Shown here one piece after another: positions 11,277 through 24,047 of a stretch of 64,000 nucleotides of DNA (position 1 is its first letter; the number at the start of each line of letters is the position of its first letter). The notes under the pieces were generated by a model that saw nothing but the letters and a program-made list of their open reading frames with translations, had not been told where the DNA came from and did not search any database. The DNA comes from Parus major (lineage: Eukaryota; Chordata; Aves; Passeriformes; Paridae), in NCBI RefSeq assembly GCF_001522545.3, contig NC_031769.1, positions 131,581,853 to 131,645,852 of the forward strand, written 5' to 3'. Position numbers and translations under genes: made by a program.

Positions 11277-13852
11277 TATTTTTCAAATTAATATGTTTCG
11301 TAGGTTTAGATCTTGTGAAGATTGTTGAGGAGATGTGTGCCTGTCCACATCCCCATGTATTCATTCAGGAGAGGTGGAAGTGAGCCCTTGTCTGCACAGG
11401 AGCCTCAGTGAGAAGCTTTATTCTCATCTGTGGATGAGTCAGACCAACCAGTTATCAATGTGCCAAAAATTACTGGCAATTGCACGTGATCCTGTGCTCT
11501 TCAGATGTATGAAATACAGAGAACATTCTTCAGAATTCCAAAAATTAATCTAGCTGGCTCAAGCAACTGCCCAAAAAACCATCATCAAAACATTGGAAAG
11601 GTGCCAGAACAAAGGCACTCAGGACACATACAGCAGTAATTAATTCTAGATTGATTATTCCAGAATGAGAAGCGGTGGCATAGTGATGCCCAGGCATTCT
11701 AAACCTTTTAAAGTGGATGGAAGTTAGAAGACAGTGGGGACTGTTCCATTTCTAAAGGGCCATGAAAGGCAGGAAAATAGATATTGAAGCCCTTTTTTGC
11801 AACCTCTGGCATAAAACTGTCATGTTAAGAGCACACAAAAGTTTGATTAGAATTTTTGTTAACTTTCAGAGTGAAATTCAAATAGAAAAGGGATTTGAAA
11901 TATAATTTTTTTCTGTGCTTTATTATGAAGCTTATTTGTAATAACATGATTGATGGAAATGAAGCCTACAAAAACTAGCAAACCCTACTGAAGATGAGTG
12001 ACCAAATTGAAGAGCTCATAGACCTGAACAGTGGAGAGCCAAAGAGTGAAAGGATGTGGCAAATCTACCGTAGGAGAAAACAAGGATAAAAAAATGGTAC
12101 AGTTCAGACTGTTTCAGAAATCAGCTTCAGTAGAAGACAAGGAGCACAGATTTTTAAATTCATTTTTATCATACAGAACCATGTGAGGTTTTTCAAGTCT
12201 TCCAAGAGTGAATCTACTGTGATGTACTTACTCTTTATAAACAGAACATGACACCCCTCTGCTTTTGAGTTATTATTATAGTCAGTATTCTGTGACACAC
12301 TTTCCTTTAAAGAACAGGATGATGTCTTGTTCTGTTTCCATTTTTCTTACACTGAAAAAACATTTCTGGGTAGAATTTGTAACATTTTAACACAAATATG
12401 ATTAAATTACTTGTGCATCTCTGAACTCTTCTGTGATATTTAATTTGACAGGCTTGTTTAAGATCTGATGCCTTAGACTGTGAAAGAGACATTTAATGCA
12501 TCTAAATCTGTATTTGGTCAACAAAGCCCAAAGGGTAAACTCCAAATTCAGTCTAATTCTGTAAACTCTGAATTCAGTCAGTAGGTACTTAGCATAGTAA
12601 TCGATGTATTTATTATATTGGATGGCAGGGAGGCTCTTGGTCCTTATTTTTTATTTTGTTCAGAATTAAATCCAGAAACCAAAGACTTCCAAAGTAGCCA
12701 TCTGTACTAAACCACAAAAATAAAGGCTGATGATCAGTCTGCTGAAGCTAAAATAGTAAAACCATCAGATTATGTAATTTAAAATGACAGCATAATTTTG
12801 CAAAATGTTTGGTAGTTTAATTTGTAACTATTCTGAGTTCTAAATGCAGGTGATGATTTTATGTTCTTTGGTTAAAACTTTGACCACCTTTCTAGTTATT
12901 CAGATGCTAATGAAAATCTTTTGCATTCTTCAGATGGCTGAAGAATTTTTATTAATACCTGTTAGCTTTCCTGAAAGCAGAGGCATAATTATTATCAAGT
13001 GTTTATACCCATGATTGGAAGTGGCTGTATCAGAATGTGAAATTCTCTGGGATTATGCTGTGGAGTGTACCAGTGGTGGGAACTCTGACAAGCATGATGA
13101 GAAACAGGATGTTGGAAAGCTTCATAATAAGACTGTGCTCAGGTTTTCCTGAAAACAAAGTAGAGTTTATAGTGTTTAGGCTGATCTGAATGGATTTTTA
13201 TGAGTACGGAATATAAGGGCCCAGTGACCACTCAGATATTTTTCCTTTCCTTTCAAAACCCTATTTCATGTTGTTTGTATAGGGAGGAAGTGCCACAACT
13301 CTTGAGAGAAGCAAAATGGGATGTTTGAGCTAATATTTGATTTACTGCTTCTTTCTTCCATGCTTTTTACGTGTAAGCTTCAGTATTTTATGAAAGCTAC
13401 TAAAATGTATGTACACCTTTGTATGAGCAGCACAGAAAACATCACAGTCTACCCCACAAAAATCACCTTAGAAAAGGATCTAGGCAGCATAAAAAAAGGG
13501 CTAGCCATAGCCCTAATCATCACTTTAATAAATATGCAAAATAGAACTTTACAGCTTGTTTCAAAAGATCTTTGTCCTTTACCATCTGCACTGATCTATA
13601 CCTAATGGTGGAGACCTTAGCTGACCCAGTCAATTTATAGACCCAGGATTGCAGAGATTCTTTAACTTCCCTGTTTAGATCACCACACCATTTTATTCAG
13701 TTCTTTTACTAAACAACGCCATGTATTCTGCAAATAACCCAAAGAAATGTTATTAACATGCTTTTAGCATTGTGATAAATATTTTTTTAAGTGGCAAGAA
13801 ATGTCCCCCGGGTTTTAGTCTTTCTTTAGTGTGTCAAGCTTGAAACCAGCAA

Positions 13853-13892
13853 GAAAAAAAGAAAAAAAAAGGAAAAGAAAAAACAAAAAGGC
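13853..13892 (+). repeat. A-rich low-complexity tract
   Basis: The stretch is nearly all A with interspersed single G and C residues. It resembles a degraded poly(A) tail, but no retrogene is recognisable upstream. Confidence 0.7.
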
Positions 13893-14454
13893 CATCTAGC
13901 AATCCTCAAATAGAAAACAGGAATGTGAATCCATGTTCCCTGCTAGGAAGCTGGCTGGCTGAAATAGTCTTCTTTCGAGCATCTCCTTTTAAGGGCAATA
14001 ATTGACACCTCAGTCACATTTAAACAGTAATATTAAGTATCAACAATATATTAGTAATATTAAGTAGAAGAACAATTCAACAACCATTAATTATTTTTTT
14101 AATTCAGACTGTGGATCACAGACTTGGAAAGAACTTGTTTGCTGCAACAGTACCTTTTTTATATTTGCCCCAAATTGGACATAAAGGCCTGGAGTGAAGT
14201 TCAGTAACCATTTATATCACAGCATCTGATACCTTGCTAGACCTGTAGCAGTTAGGCAGTTACATTTCTCACACTGTTGAAAGCCAGAATGACAAAATTT
14301 AGAACCAACTCCCTAGAGGTAGAGTTGGAATTGAATAGTTCAGCAAATGGGAGGAAATGTAATCCTTTTGAGTACAAGGCAAAACTGGCAAGTTTTGATG
14401 TTCTAAGCAAACACTTCTACATTTTATGTTTTACTTTTAGGAGACAATCTTCTT

Positions 14455-14956
14455 TCCTTGGCCTGATGTGGTAGTAGGGCTGTGAAGACAGTGCAGGGGC
14501 TCGAGTAGACGCCGTGTGAGGAATGACTGAGGTGACTTGGTCTGTTCAGCCTGGAGGAGACTGAGAGGAGACCTCAGTGCAGTTACAGCTCCTTGTGAGG
14601 AGAAGAGGAGGCACTGATCAGGCACTGATCTCTGTCTGGTGCTCAGTGACAGGACCCAGGGGATGATTTCTGTCTGGTGCTCAGTGACAGGACCCAGGGG
14701 AATGGCCTGAATCTGTGTCAGGGCAGGTTTAAGTTGGTTTTTAGGAAAAGGTTCTTCACCCAGGGCGTGGCTGGGCACAGGAACAGCTCCCCAGGAATGA
14801 CAGCACCAAGCCTGACAGAGTTGAAGGAGTGTTCTAAATGATGCTCTCAGGCATACAATGCGACTCTTGGGGCTGTCCTGTAAAGGGCCGGGAGCTGGAC
14901 TCAATGATCCTTATGGGTCCCTTGCAGCTCAGAATATTCTGTGATTTTGTGATGTT
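14455..14956 (+). mobile_element. CR1 LINE, 5'-truncated 3' fragment, forward
   Basis: The 3' part of a CR1 non-LTR retrotransposon lies in the + orientation. Recognisable parts are the segment ending GAGGAGACCTCAGTGC, the AGGAAAAGGTTCTTCACCC segment, the GGACTCAATGATCC segment and the terminal ATTCTGTGATTTTGTGAT, a degenerate form of the CR1 3' octamer repeat. It is non-functional. It carries two local duplications: an 11-bp AGGCACTGATC tandem (14609-14630) and a 32-bp unit repeated at 14631-14662 and 14669-14700. An open antisense frame here (14437-14904) is a by-product. The copy at 55.5 kb is similar, in the opposite orientation. Confidence 0.88.
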
Positions 14957-15636
14957 GTTTCAGGGATTTTTTTTTCTTTTCAGAATGAAATTAATTTTTC
15001 CTATATTCTCATGAATAGCATTTCAAGGGAAATCTCTAGTAAGAAACTCAGCTAGCATTTTTGGAAGTACTTACCCAAAGTTAGGGTACTACTCGTATAT
15101 TCAATTTTAAAAATAAATTGTTATTTAATAATTTGGAATACCTTGAGAAATTAGACTCAATTTTTAATAAAGTACATAAGTAGAGGAACTAATTTATCCA
15201 CTGTATAAATAGAATCCCTATCATATTGCTGATAATAAGTGTCTGCAAATATGAAAAAGAAAAGGATAAAACCTTTTATGCCATTGTCTTATCTTATTCC
15301 TAAAGTCAGAAACAAACAAGTTCCTTATCTGTCTCTTGCAACGACAGGCACATCCTCCAGCATGGGAAATTGCAATTTTTTTTCATTTAAAGCAAGGAAG
15401 TCAAGATTTATTTTAGGCCTCTGTTCAGTTTATGCAAATCTCATTCATCTGGATCTCAGGTGAGAGAGAAGAGAAAGGTCAAGAAAGAACCAGTATTTAA
15501 CCTTAAGTTTGGAGCAGTCAGCTGTGAGAGAAGAGAGAAACCCTGGGAAGAAGACTATAAAGCCCAGCACCTCCCAGTTGTAATCTTAAGCCTGAAGAAT
15601 TAGGCTTCCCCTGATCTTCAACAGGAAGTCAGCAAG

Positions 15637-15701
15637 TTTGAGCAATTGTTCAATGCTGCCATCAGTAATTTTTGAGCAATTGTTCAATGCTGCCATCAGT
15701 A
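15637..15701 (+). repeat. 31-bp direct duplication, period 34
   Basis: A 31-bp unit starting TTTGAGCAATTGTTCAATGC occurs at 15637-15667 and again, identical, at 15671-15701. Each copy contains the self-complementary GAGCAATTGTTC core. The lack of divergence suggests a recent duplication. Confidence 0.88.
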
Positions 15702-18700
15702 TCCACAACTGGGGAGAAGTCTGCTATCCTGCTTCTTCTGTGGAACTGTTACTCTATTCTGTCATGTACAGAGATGGACAGGTTCTGTTCCAAGGAACCT
15801 GGAGTCTCTGCTGCATGAGACTTCTTGGTGGGGCATGGGTGAAGTCTGATAGGGCCCTGGCACCTCCAGGTACCCATCAGAACAGCAAAGCTCATTGAGT
15901 TATGGCATTTCCAACAAAACTGAGGTCATTTTAGATCAGATTTAGCTCTTGACAAGTCTACTCTTGAATCAGACTCTTATTAAGAATTCTTTTCTGTTCA
16001 TTTTATCTTCCAGATACATGTTAGATTGTTAGATATCTCTCAGATATATTAGAACCAGTTAGAAAGAGCAAGGAATTAAACTATGGAAGCATGGATACAT
16101 CTACTATTAAATAAAATTTCAGTGGTCATTATAAGTCTATCGTGGTGGTAGAAGAAGGTTTTGAGAGAGAATATTTTAGCATCTTAATCTCTCTATAGTC
16201 ATCTCTATATTTCATCAATATACTTAAATATGTCTGTATTTTGATTAAACTGAAAGCATACAGTTATTTTCTGTAATGTGCAGAAATGTCTCCTTTTTGA
16301 AAGCATTAATTTATTTTTTCCAAAGTGTATAGATCTGAAAAAAATTAGTTCTTGAACTGAGATCATTACACCACAGGATACAATATATGTGTTTCACTTT
16401 GTAAACCAAGGTTAAATCAAGTAATGTGAAAAAATACTAACTAATGTGATTATACTGGTCATATTAAAAAAAAAAAAATCAGATCAAGATTTTTTAGGAG
16501 TGACTTTGCCATCTCATATTATTCAGTTTGAGACATTTTAAAATAATCTCATGGTGACCTATGGGTTTTCAGCAGTTTCTAGGCTTCTTAGAGCTTTTAT
16601 GTTTTGAGCGCATTACAAGCAGAAGCATTAATTACTTTAGTATCAACATCCTGAACCTGCTCTGGATTCTTTCAGAGGTGATGACTAGGCCCATAGCTGC
16701 ACCAAAGATCTTTGCTGCTGCGAAGTTAATATTTTTTACTTGGTAAATATATATTCTTCAGATTTTTAGTAGAAAGGTCGGCACAGTGGATCCTGCTCTT
16801 CAAACTGAGGTTTCAGATGTATTGTGAAGAGCTGTCTGAAGAAGTACTAGAAAGGACAGAAGATTAAATTGAGAAAGATCTCACTTGGGTGGAAGCAGTA
16901 GAACTGAACAAAATTGGTTTTATCCATTGTCGAGATTTGTCACAGCACTTCAATTACACTTCTAAAATTCAAGAATCTAGTAGACTTTTGTGTTTGCCAA
17001 TACTGTGATATTAATTTCTACAATCCCATTTGGAAATATTTTTTATGTACTTGTGGAGGTTGGCTAGGTTTCAAACTCCTTTATTTTGACAATGTATTTA
17101 TTTAAAGATTCATGTTTGAAAGACATCCAGACATAAGGTTGAATAGATTTCTAGGAATCTTAAAAAATTAATTACCCTATATAGAATAAGATTTCTGTAT
17201 TAAGATAATATTTAGGCAAAGTAAAGATTTCATTTTGCATATGGACTAAGAAATGTCATCATTTTCTCTGAGCTCAGGCTCAAAGGTGTTTTAATGACTC
17301 AATTCACTTTCCCCTATTATGCATTATGTTGGATCAGTGGTATTGCTATCAAATTGCTTTCTGCTTTAGAAAGTAATGCAACAGTAGAAGAAATTGTATT
17401 TGTAGATTTTATATTGGTCACAGAATTTTAAAAGTAGAAGAAAAATTGAAAAAATTGAAACAATCAAAACTATCATTCTCTGCTATTTTCGTAGCATTAT
17501 CCACAGCCCTCAGAGATAGAAAGGCCAGGCTGCCTAAAGGCCAGCTCAGAAGAATGCAAAATGCCTTATTTAAAAATGGTATAGAGTATGGGGCAGGAAA
17601 GGTTAGGGAATGGGAGAAGTTCCAAGAACTGATTTAATACCCACTGATTTCTGAAAGTGCAGGTTTATGACCTGCCATATTTGTTTCCCATTGATTTGCC
17701 TAACAGTTCCACTAGAAATTGCCAGCAGAACAATAATCTTGATCCCACACATGATAGGAAGCTGGATCTATGGAAGTGTAGCATATTATTTATGCTCTCT
17801 GCAGGAACACAGTTTTCTTCTTTTGATTCTACCTTACTTGAGTATGATTTCTCTCTGAGTTTGACTTCGTCCTCTGCTTTGATACCCACCTACAAAATGG
17901 TATTTCCTTAAAATACAACAGCTCTGTTTTCCTCTTCAGTCTGTACTGTAAATTCAATCATAATTTTTTGAGCAATCATCAATAACCAATAACTCTGGAA
18001 AAATATTTATTTCTAGTAATACATACTATTTTTGTTATGTAGCTTGGGGGCTGTTGCTCCATATTCATGGGATTGTTTTAATTGAATTTAATATAATTTT
18101 GAAAAGGAAACAGAATCTAAGTTAATGTATTTCTAATTAAAGTAAATTTCATTTGACTTACATTTTTTTCACATTTACCCAAACTGGATTTCAGGTTATT
18201 TATGGGCTGCCAAATTATTTGATAGGGATCCGATGTATTTTCATTTCTTTGTGACAGAAAAGTGCCCTGAGCCATTTACAGCCTTTGATATGCATTCAGA
18301 GCATTTGTTGGTGTCAGTCAGATAAGTTTATGTGCATGAACTGGGCTCTGAGTATTGATTTTAGTGTCTTTTGTTCTTGATAATTTTTAACTCTAAGGCA
18401 AGTTACAGTAATATCATTATTAAACCTTTTAACCTGTAGAAGCTATGAGAATTGATTAAACCAATGAAGATTAAAAGTAATTGCCAAAACCCATTCTGAT
18501 GCATTCAGTTTTTATGTCTGAACCATTAGACTGTATCTCGTATGTGCACTGCATAACAAATACAGCACAAGCAAATTTGGTTTATTTCTATTATTGTGTC
18601 ATCAGGGAAACTGCAAAGGAACTCTACCTGACACCTGCCTTGCTCTCTCTTTCTTGAGTTAATGATTCTGGAAGTGCACAAAATATCCATGGGTTGCCTT

Positions 18701-18894
18701 CAGTGAATGTTCAACAGGAGTACACAAATATACACACTAGCATGCAGTGAATATGCCTCTAGATTTAGAGCACCATACTTGGTTGGTTGACTAAATTCTT
18801 CAAGTTATATTAATTTGCTGAGTTTTGTTAATGTTTTCCTTTTTAATGCATTTTTATATTACTTTTATTATTATTTCTGCATTTTTTTCTCTCC

Positions 18895-18899
<5 letters not shown>

Positions 18900-18954
<55 letters not shown>

Positions 18955-18974
18955 TTTTTTTTTTGTTTTACATA
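18900..18974 (+). repeat. Poly(T) run of 54, then T10 and T4, before microexon B
   Basis: Fifty-four consecutive T residues (18900-18953) are followed by G, ten T, G and four T, ending about 20 nt before the exon B acceptor. The run merges with the polypyrimidine tract of the acceptor. In RNA it is a long U tract able to bind U2AF, PTB, TIA1 or ELAV proteins. Length may vary between individuals and may be affected by sequencing error. A poly(T) could also be the reversed poly(A) tail of an old insertion, but no element body is recognisable. Confidence 0.85.
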
Positions 18975-18994
18975 TTGCTTTCATTTGTTTGTAG

Positions 18995-19030
18995 AAGAAA
19001 AGAAAACAGATCCAGAGAATGGGGATACAG
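18995..19030 (+). CDS. RIMS2: RIMS2 microexon B (36 nt, phase 1-1)
   Basis: A 36-nt exon sits between TTTGTTTGTAG and ATACAG|GTAGGG. With the leftover G from the preceding exon it reads E-EKKTDPENGDT, with a last G passed on. The G joins GT of exon C to make Gly, giving ...DPENGDTG-AVDVEE. Its size, symmetric phase and very T-rich upstream flank fit a regulated microexon. A TGC within 20 nt of the acceptor is the type of element used by the neural regulator SRRM4. The peptide is short, charged and hydrophilic, as expected for the disordered RIM linker. The exon is inferred from splice sites, phase and good continuity with exon C; I did not verify it against a known isoform. Confidence 0.68.
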
Positions 19031-22000
19031 GTAGGGTGACTTATTAAAAATATTTTTCTGTTTTTCCCTTAATTTCTTTGATCTGTTTAGGCAAATATGT
19101 AACAAAGAGTTGGAGTGCAATTTTGATGTATTTTGTGGATTTCAAAATAGACACTAGGAAATGGAAACTAAGAAAGGATTTTCTCAAATGTATTTCCTTT
19201 GCTATTTTAAGGGTGTCAAATAAGGGTGAGAAATGATAAGAAAGAGACCAGAATCAGCTAAATGCAGATGTTATACACTTTAAGACCTCTGTTATGTCCT
19301 CCCCTCTCCAGGCACAGAGGGTGCTCACCTGCACACATTTTTCTGCTCTATTACAAGTTTATGGTTTCCAAAATATCAATGTTACTTTAGTCCCTGCAGT
19401 ATGAGTTTTTTTCCCATTCCTTAGTGGCTGTGCCTCCCAAATTTTCTATCCCTTTTGTCCATATGTGTTTAAAACTAAATCTGTTCTAATATTATAAGGG
19501 AAACTCCACTCTTCCTCTGTACCAGATTCCCTTTAACTCTTTGTGCCACAGAAGCCTCACTGTACAGCAAACTCCTCTTCCTAACTCAGATCCCGGTATA
19601 GGATCTCCAACACCAGCATCTCTAGGAACTGGAATGGTTTAGTAAGTCCCACTGGAGAAGACAATGAAAGAGAGAAGGAAAGAGCAGAGGTCCCAGCTGG
19701 ATTCATTGTGATTTTTAACCAGATAGGTTTGCCTTAGGCTGAGTTGGATGAAAAGGCCAGTTTGTTGTCCCTTTTGTTTCTGGTGTGGATCACAGGCTAT
19801 CAGCTGAAGAGTCTTACCCTAGAGAGTAGCCAGTATTCAACCTGAAGAGCAAATCACATTCTTTAGCTCCAGGCTGAATTCAATGATTGCTTATCTCCCT
19901 GTAAAACTGACTCTGAGCAGCTGAGGGGTTAGGAAAAGTTAGGTATTAATCAAATCACTGATTACAGCCCTTCAATTTAATGGTGAAGAAGCCGAATCTT
20001 ATTTCATCTTAGCTTATTTCAAGTTAAAACAGGAAAATAAAGATTTTTATTTGAAGCTGAAGCAGTGATTTTAATGCCTGCCCTGAGTCCCGTTGTAGGA
20101 ATGGAATTATACGGCCATCACCTAGACCATGGTACAAATTATGTGGATCTTACCTCAACAGGGCTTATCCCTAGCTTTCACTTCAGTAAAAGAATCAAGC
20201 AGAGTTCCTATTCTTCCTATGTCTAATAGGCAATTGTAGTGACAGCTCAAGCTGGGTGCCTCTTAACTGGGGCCCTGCCTGTTGCTTGTTACTGGATTCT
20301 ATAGTCCCTGTAGGTGGGTTCATTTTCTGATTGCACTCCTGCCCATCCAGTCCTCTTTGCAGCATCTGGGGTCTTCTGATTTACTCCCACAGCCTCCAGG
20401 CACCCCTTTGTCTGTGTCTTGAGGAAGTTCCCTACTTTTGTTACAAAATATCCTATAGCTCAAATTGAAATGGTAGTTCATTGTCTAGTGGTCACATTTC
20501 CATAGATAAAAACAAGGGTCAAATGCATGTGGCCGAAGGTTTAGTTTGCTGCAGTCACTAGAGCTAAACTCTAGCACAAGTCTCTCACTGCAGTCCTTGT
20601 GGATCTGAGAGATTACAGGGCTGCACTGCACAGTCCTTCTGTGCCTTACTCAGGCGTTTCAGGAGTCTTCTCTCTGTACTTATATTGCTTTCCCTCAGCA
20701 AGTTCTCTTCTGAAAATATGAGGAATGGCTGGTAATGAATCAGCAGTTGTCTCCCTGTCAGCCAGGAATTGCCTTGTGCCCATGAAAACCCCCCTGAACT
20801 AACCTTCAGGCCATGGGTTTTTAATGTTAGAGCTCAAAATAATCAAAACTCAGGAATGCTGCCTGCAGTGCAATGACCCCAGTTGTGTCTGGTGAGCAGC
20901 ACCAGGCTTTGTTCTTCCCTTCAGTCTTATTTTTTGTGTTTTTATGGCTGGAATTTGAGTGACTCATTGGATATTTCTGTTGGAGGTACAACTGCTGTTT
21001 ATAAGCAAAATTCTACAAGGATGTTCAAGCAGAGATGAAATCCATTTTACCTGATGGGTTGCATACACTTTGATACACTGGCAATTCTTCAGTATATCAA
21101 AAGCACCTTTAACTTTTCTAGTGCCAGTCTTTATAGTTCTGAAAATGTGTTGTGCTGGGCTCCAGCTCAAGATGTAATAACACAAGGGCTCAGTCAGTCT
21201 TGAGTGATTCAGGTGTGTGAAAACTTATGCTCCTATATTTTAACCACTGTTGATAACTAATGGTTAGATTCAGGTTACTTCTGGTTTGTTGACACATGCT
21301 CCATGAACAGCTCCTGACTGCAGTGGAGTCCTTAGGATAGGACTGATGTTCTACCTTGGTTACCAAACTCATGTTAAAAGCTGAAGCTTATGCACCCAGA
21401 CAGTTCCTGAACTCTAGAAGTATTTTCTGCTCCTGCTAAACCCTCCCACATAGGAGTCAGCTAAGCAGAGATATGCCAGCAGAAGTGGAGGTGATGCTAG
21501 CCCTGCATTCCCACCACTTAGTGTGCCATGATTTCATGCTGGACCACATGAATGGGAAGTGCCATGACTCTTTCAGCCTTTCCTACTGCCACACAGGTCA
21601 CAGCTGCCTCTTGCTGAAGTTGCAGTGAGCTCAGCCTGGGGCACACAGTAACCCTGTGCTCTCTTCCTGCATGTCACTTCCATGTACAGTAGAACCAGAG
21701 CTATCTTCTGCATGATGAACTATCCACTGCCCTCGGGTTTTCCTCTTTTTGCACATAACTGAATTCATTCACTTGTTAAAGACAGTTTCAAAAATGCAGA
21801 GGAAGTTAGATTTTCCCTTAATAAGATTTTATGGAAATTGAATAATTTTTTTCAAATTTTTTCTGTCTTGTTTTTCTCTTGAGAGAAAATAAGCTACAGA
21901 TTTTGCTTGTTTTGTTGCAGAGGACTCACACCAAGACCTTCTATCTTATGCTCCCCTTTCGAGTGGCCTATTTTGTACATATCATAGGCAATTGGATTTG

Positions 22001-24047
22001 TAAAAATCTCTCACTTTGGCAACTGATCATAGATAAGAATGAATATTTTCTCAAGTAATTGTTAAATTTCTAATTTATGCTCAAGGATTGTTATTTCTTC
22101 ACTTGCAATTTCCTGAAATTTGGCAGAATGTCTGCAGACAAAGAAAACATGCCCTGATTTCATAATAAAACATAAGAACAATTGAAAAGATTTTCCTTTC
22201 TGTGAAAAATGCCTCCTTTCTTACATTACTGAAAAATGACAAGAAGATTTTGATTTCAGCAGAAAATTATCTCTTTCTTTGAGAGGAGACCTGGAGTATT
22301 TTACTTCAAAAAAAATGTGTTACTTCTGTCATTGAAAAAAGAAAATATTTTCCAGTGTAAAGCTTTTCTTTCCAAGAGAAAAAAAAAGTAGGGTTTTTAA
22401 AACTAGATCCTAAAAAATGTCACTTCATCTTTATGATAAATTGACAAACACTGCTATGGGTTCTATATTGGTTGAGGAAAATTATGATAGGAAAAATGAA
22501 CTGCATTTTATTTTAGAAATTTTCATCTGCTGCTCTCTTTTTAATTTTTTTTCTCTCTTTAAAACACCATTTATTTTTTATTATTCATTTTTCTTAATTT
22601 TAATTTTTTTAGATTTTAATTTCTCTTCAAATTTTTGATGAAGTCTTTTCTTTCATGTTGTTGTAAGGTGTAAAGATAGAGAGTTAGAATACAAAAACTG
22701 GAAGTCAGAGTGTTTATAGAGAACAGAACAGCTTAGTGTTTTTGAACTCCCACTTCCTTTTACCTCCTTTCCTTCCAGATTTCCTAGTAAGTGCTGCAAC
22801 ATCTACCTGGCAGCTCTCACAGTATGTGCTACTACCCTTATTGTTCCCAAGAAGGAAAATAAAAAGCTGAGATGCCCAGGTTCTGTGCAGAGCCCCACTT
22901 TGCTGTTAGATTATGACTTACAACTGAGGTTTAGAGTTTAAAACAGGTTACTGTAGTACACTGGAATCTAATAACCTCATCTCAGATTCATAAATATAGT
23001 TCATATTGCTCAATACATGCAATATACAGAAATTTTTATTTATGATTAGTAGGATTCTGAAATTTTAATCCTAGACAACTTTTACATTAAAATTATGGTC
23101 AGTTTAAGACAAATGTCAGTCAAAATGAATGCTTTTTAGCATTCGGTGGATAATGATTTATTCTTGACTTATACGAGGTTTAAGTGGAAAAGAATCAAAC
23201 TTATGTGTGTATGACAGCTAATAATATTTGGTTTGAAAATAGTTTCTGAGCTCTTGTCTTCCTTTCATTTTTCTATTTCTTAGTCTTCCACCTCAGCTTT
23301 GGCACCAACTTCCTTATTATTTTACACTGTAAATTACAGTGTTCCAGTACCAGTTTGTTGAAACCAGCTACTGCCTGGGTCACGTAGTGAGACCCATCCC
23401 TGACTGAAACTAACCACGTGCTTTATCCAAGAAGAGTGAATCCTGAAATTTCTCTTGAGGCTGTGTTTCATTAGAATGTAATACAGTGATGCCACTGGGT
23501 GGCTCTTTAAGATTCCTTTAGTCTTTCTTTGAATTTTTTGAGCATACTAAAATATACTCAAATAGTAAATGGAAGGTCTACTAGTCTGTGGGTGTTACTT
23601 GATTATTAATTTGATATGTCAGACTATAATAAATGCAGAACCAGAATCTCTACCCAAAATAAGCAGGTTATCTTTGCATTCCTACTTGTTAAATAAAAGA
23701 CTCAATTTCCCTTGACTATTCTTGAAATAGCAAAATTATATTCTATGGAAACATTGTGTTTCATTTATATTGATTTTTTCTCACAAAGTTGGCTTCATTT
23801 GAATTGTGTAGATAATATAACACTTATTAAGATTCTGCTGAAATACTTATCTGCTATCTTCCTCCTGTTATAACTTTTTGATTTTCTGCAAAATCATAAT
23901 TCAGGAACTAAAATTACATGCACAGAATTTAAGTAAATCAAATTTCATCTCTTTCTGTTAAAACTTCCATGAGCATAATTTTAACCTTGGAAATGATGAC
24001 TGTTTGTGTACTTATTTCCTTTTTTTCTTCTGTTTTTAACTTAACAG
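19031..24047 (+). other. RIMS2: Intron between exons B and C (5.0 kb)
   Basis: This is intronic sequence. About 19.3-21.75 kb is visibly richer in G+C than the surroundings and has a compositional texture like old interspersed repeat, but I cannot assign it to a family. About 22.5-22.65 kb is very T- and AT-rich. The last 60 nt form a good polypyrimidine tract before exon C. No gene was seen. Confidence 0.55.

Larger units (their letters stand above)
8764..18994 (+). other. RIMS2: Intron between X and microexon B (10.2 kb)
   Basis: This is intronic, AT-rich sequence. It holds an imperfect 22-bp duplication near 11.23 kb, an A-rich tract at about 13853-13892, a forward CR1 3' fragment at 14.45-14.96 kb, a 31-bp direct duplication near 15.65 kb and a 54-nt T run that reaches almost to exon B. 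I see no additional exon that passes splice-site and phase checks. Confidence 0.6.

Noticed and set aside
14437..14904. 155-codon open frame on the - strand
   Set aside because: It is antisense to a forward CR1 3' fragment; the openness comes from the repeat.
15352..15461. Possible exon ending CTCAG|GTGAGA at about 15.46 kb
   Set aside because: The donor looks good, but the only nearby acceptor is weak and the entry and exit phases (1 and 2) do not fit the phase-1 exons on either side.
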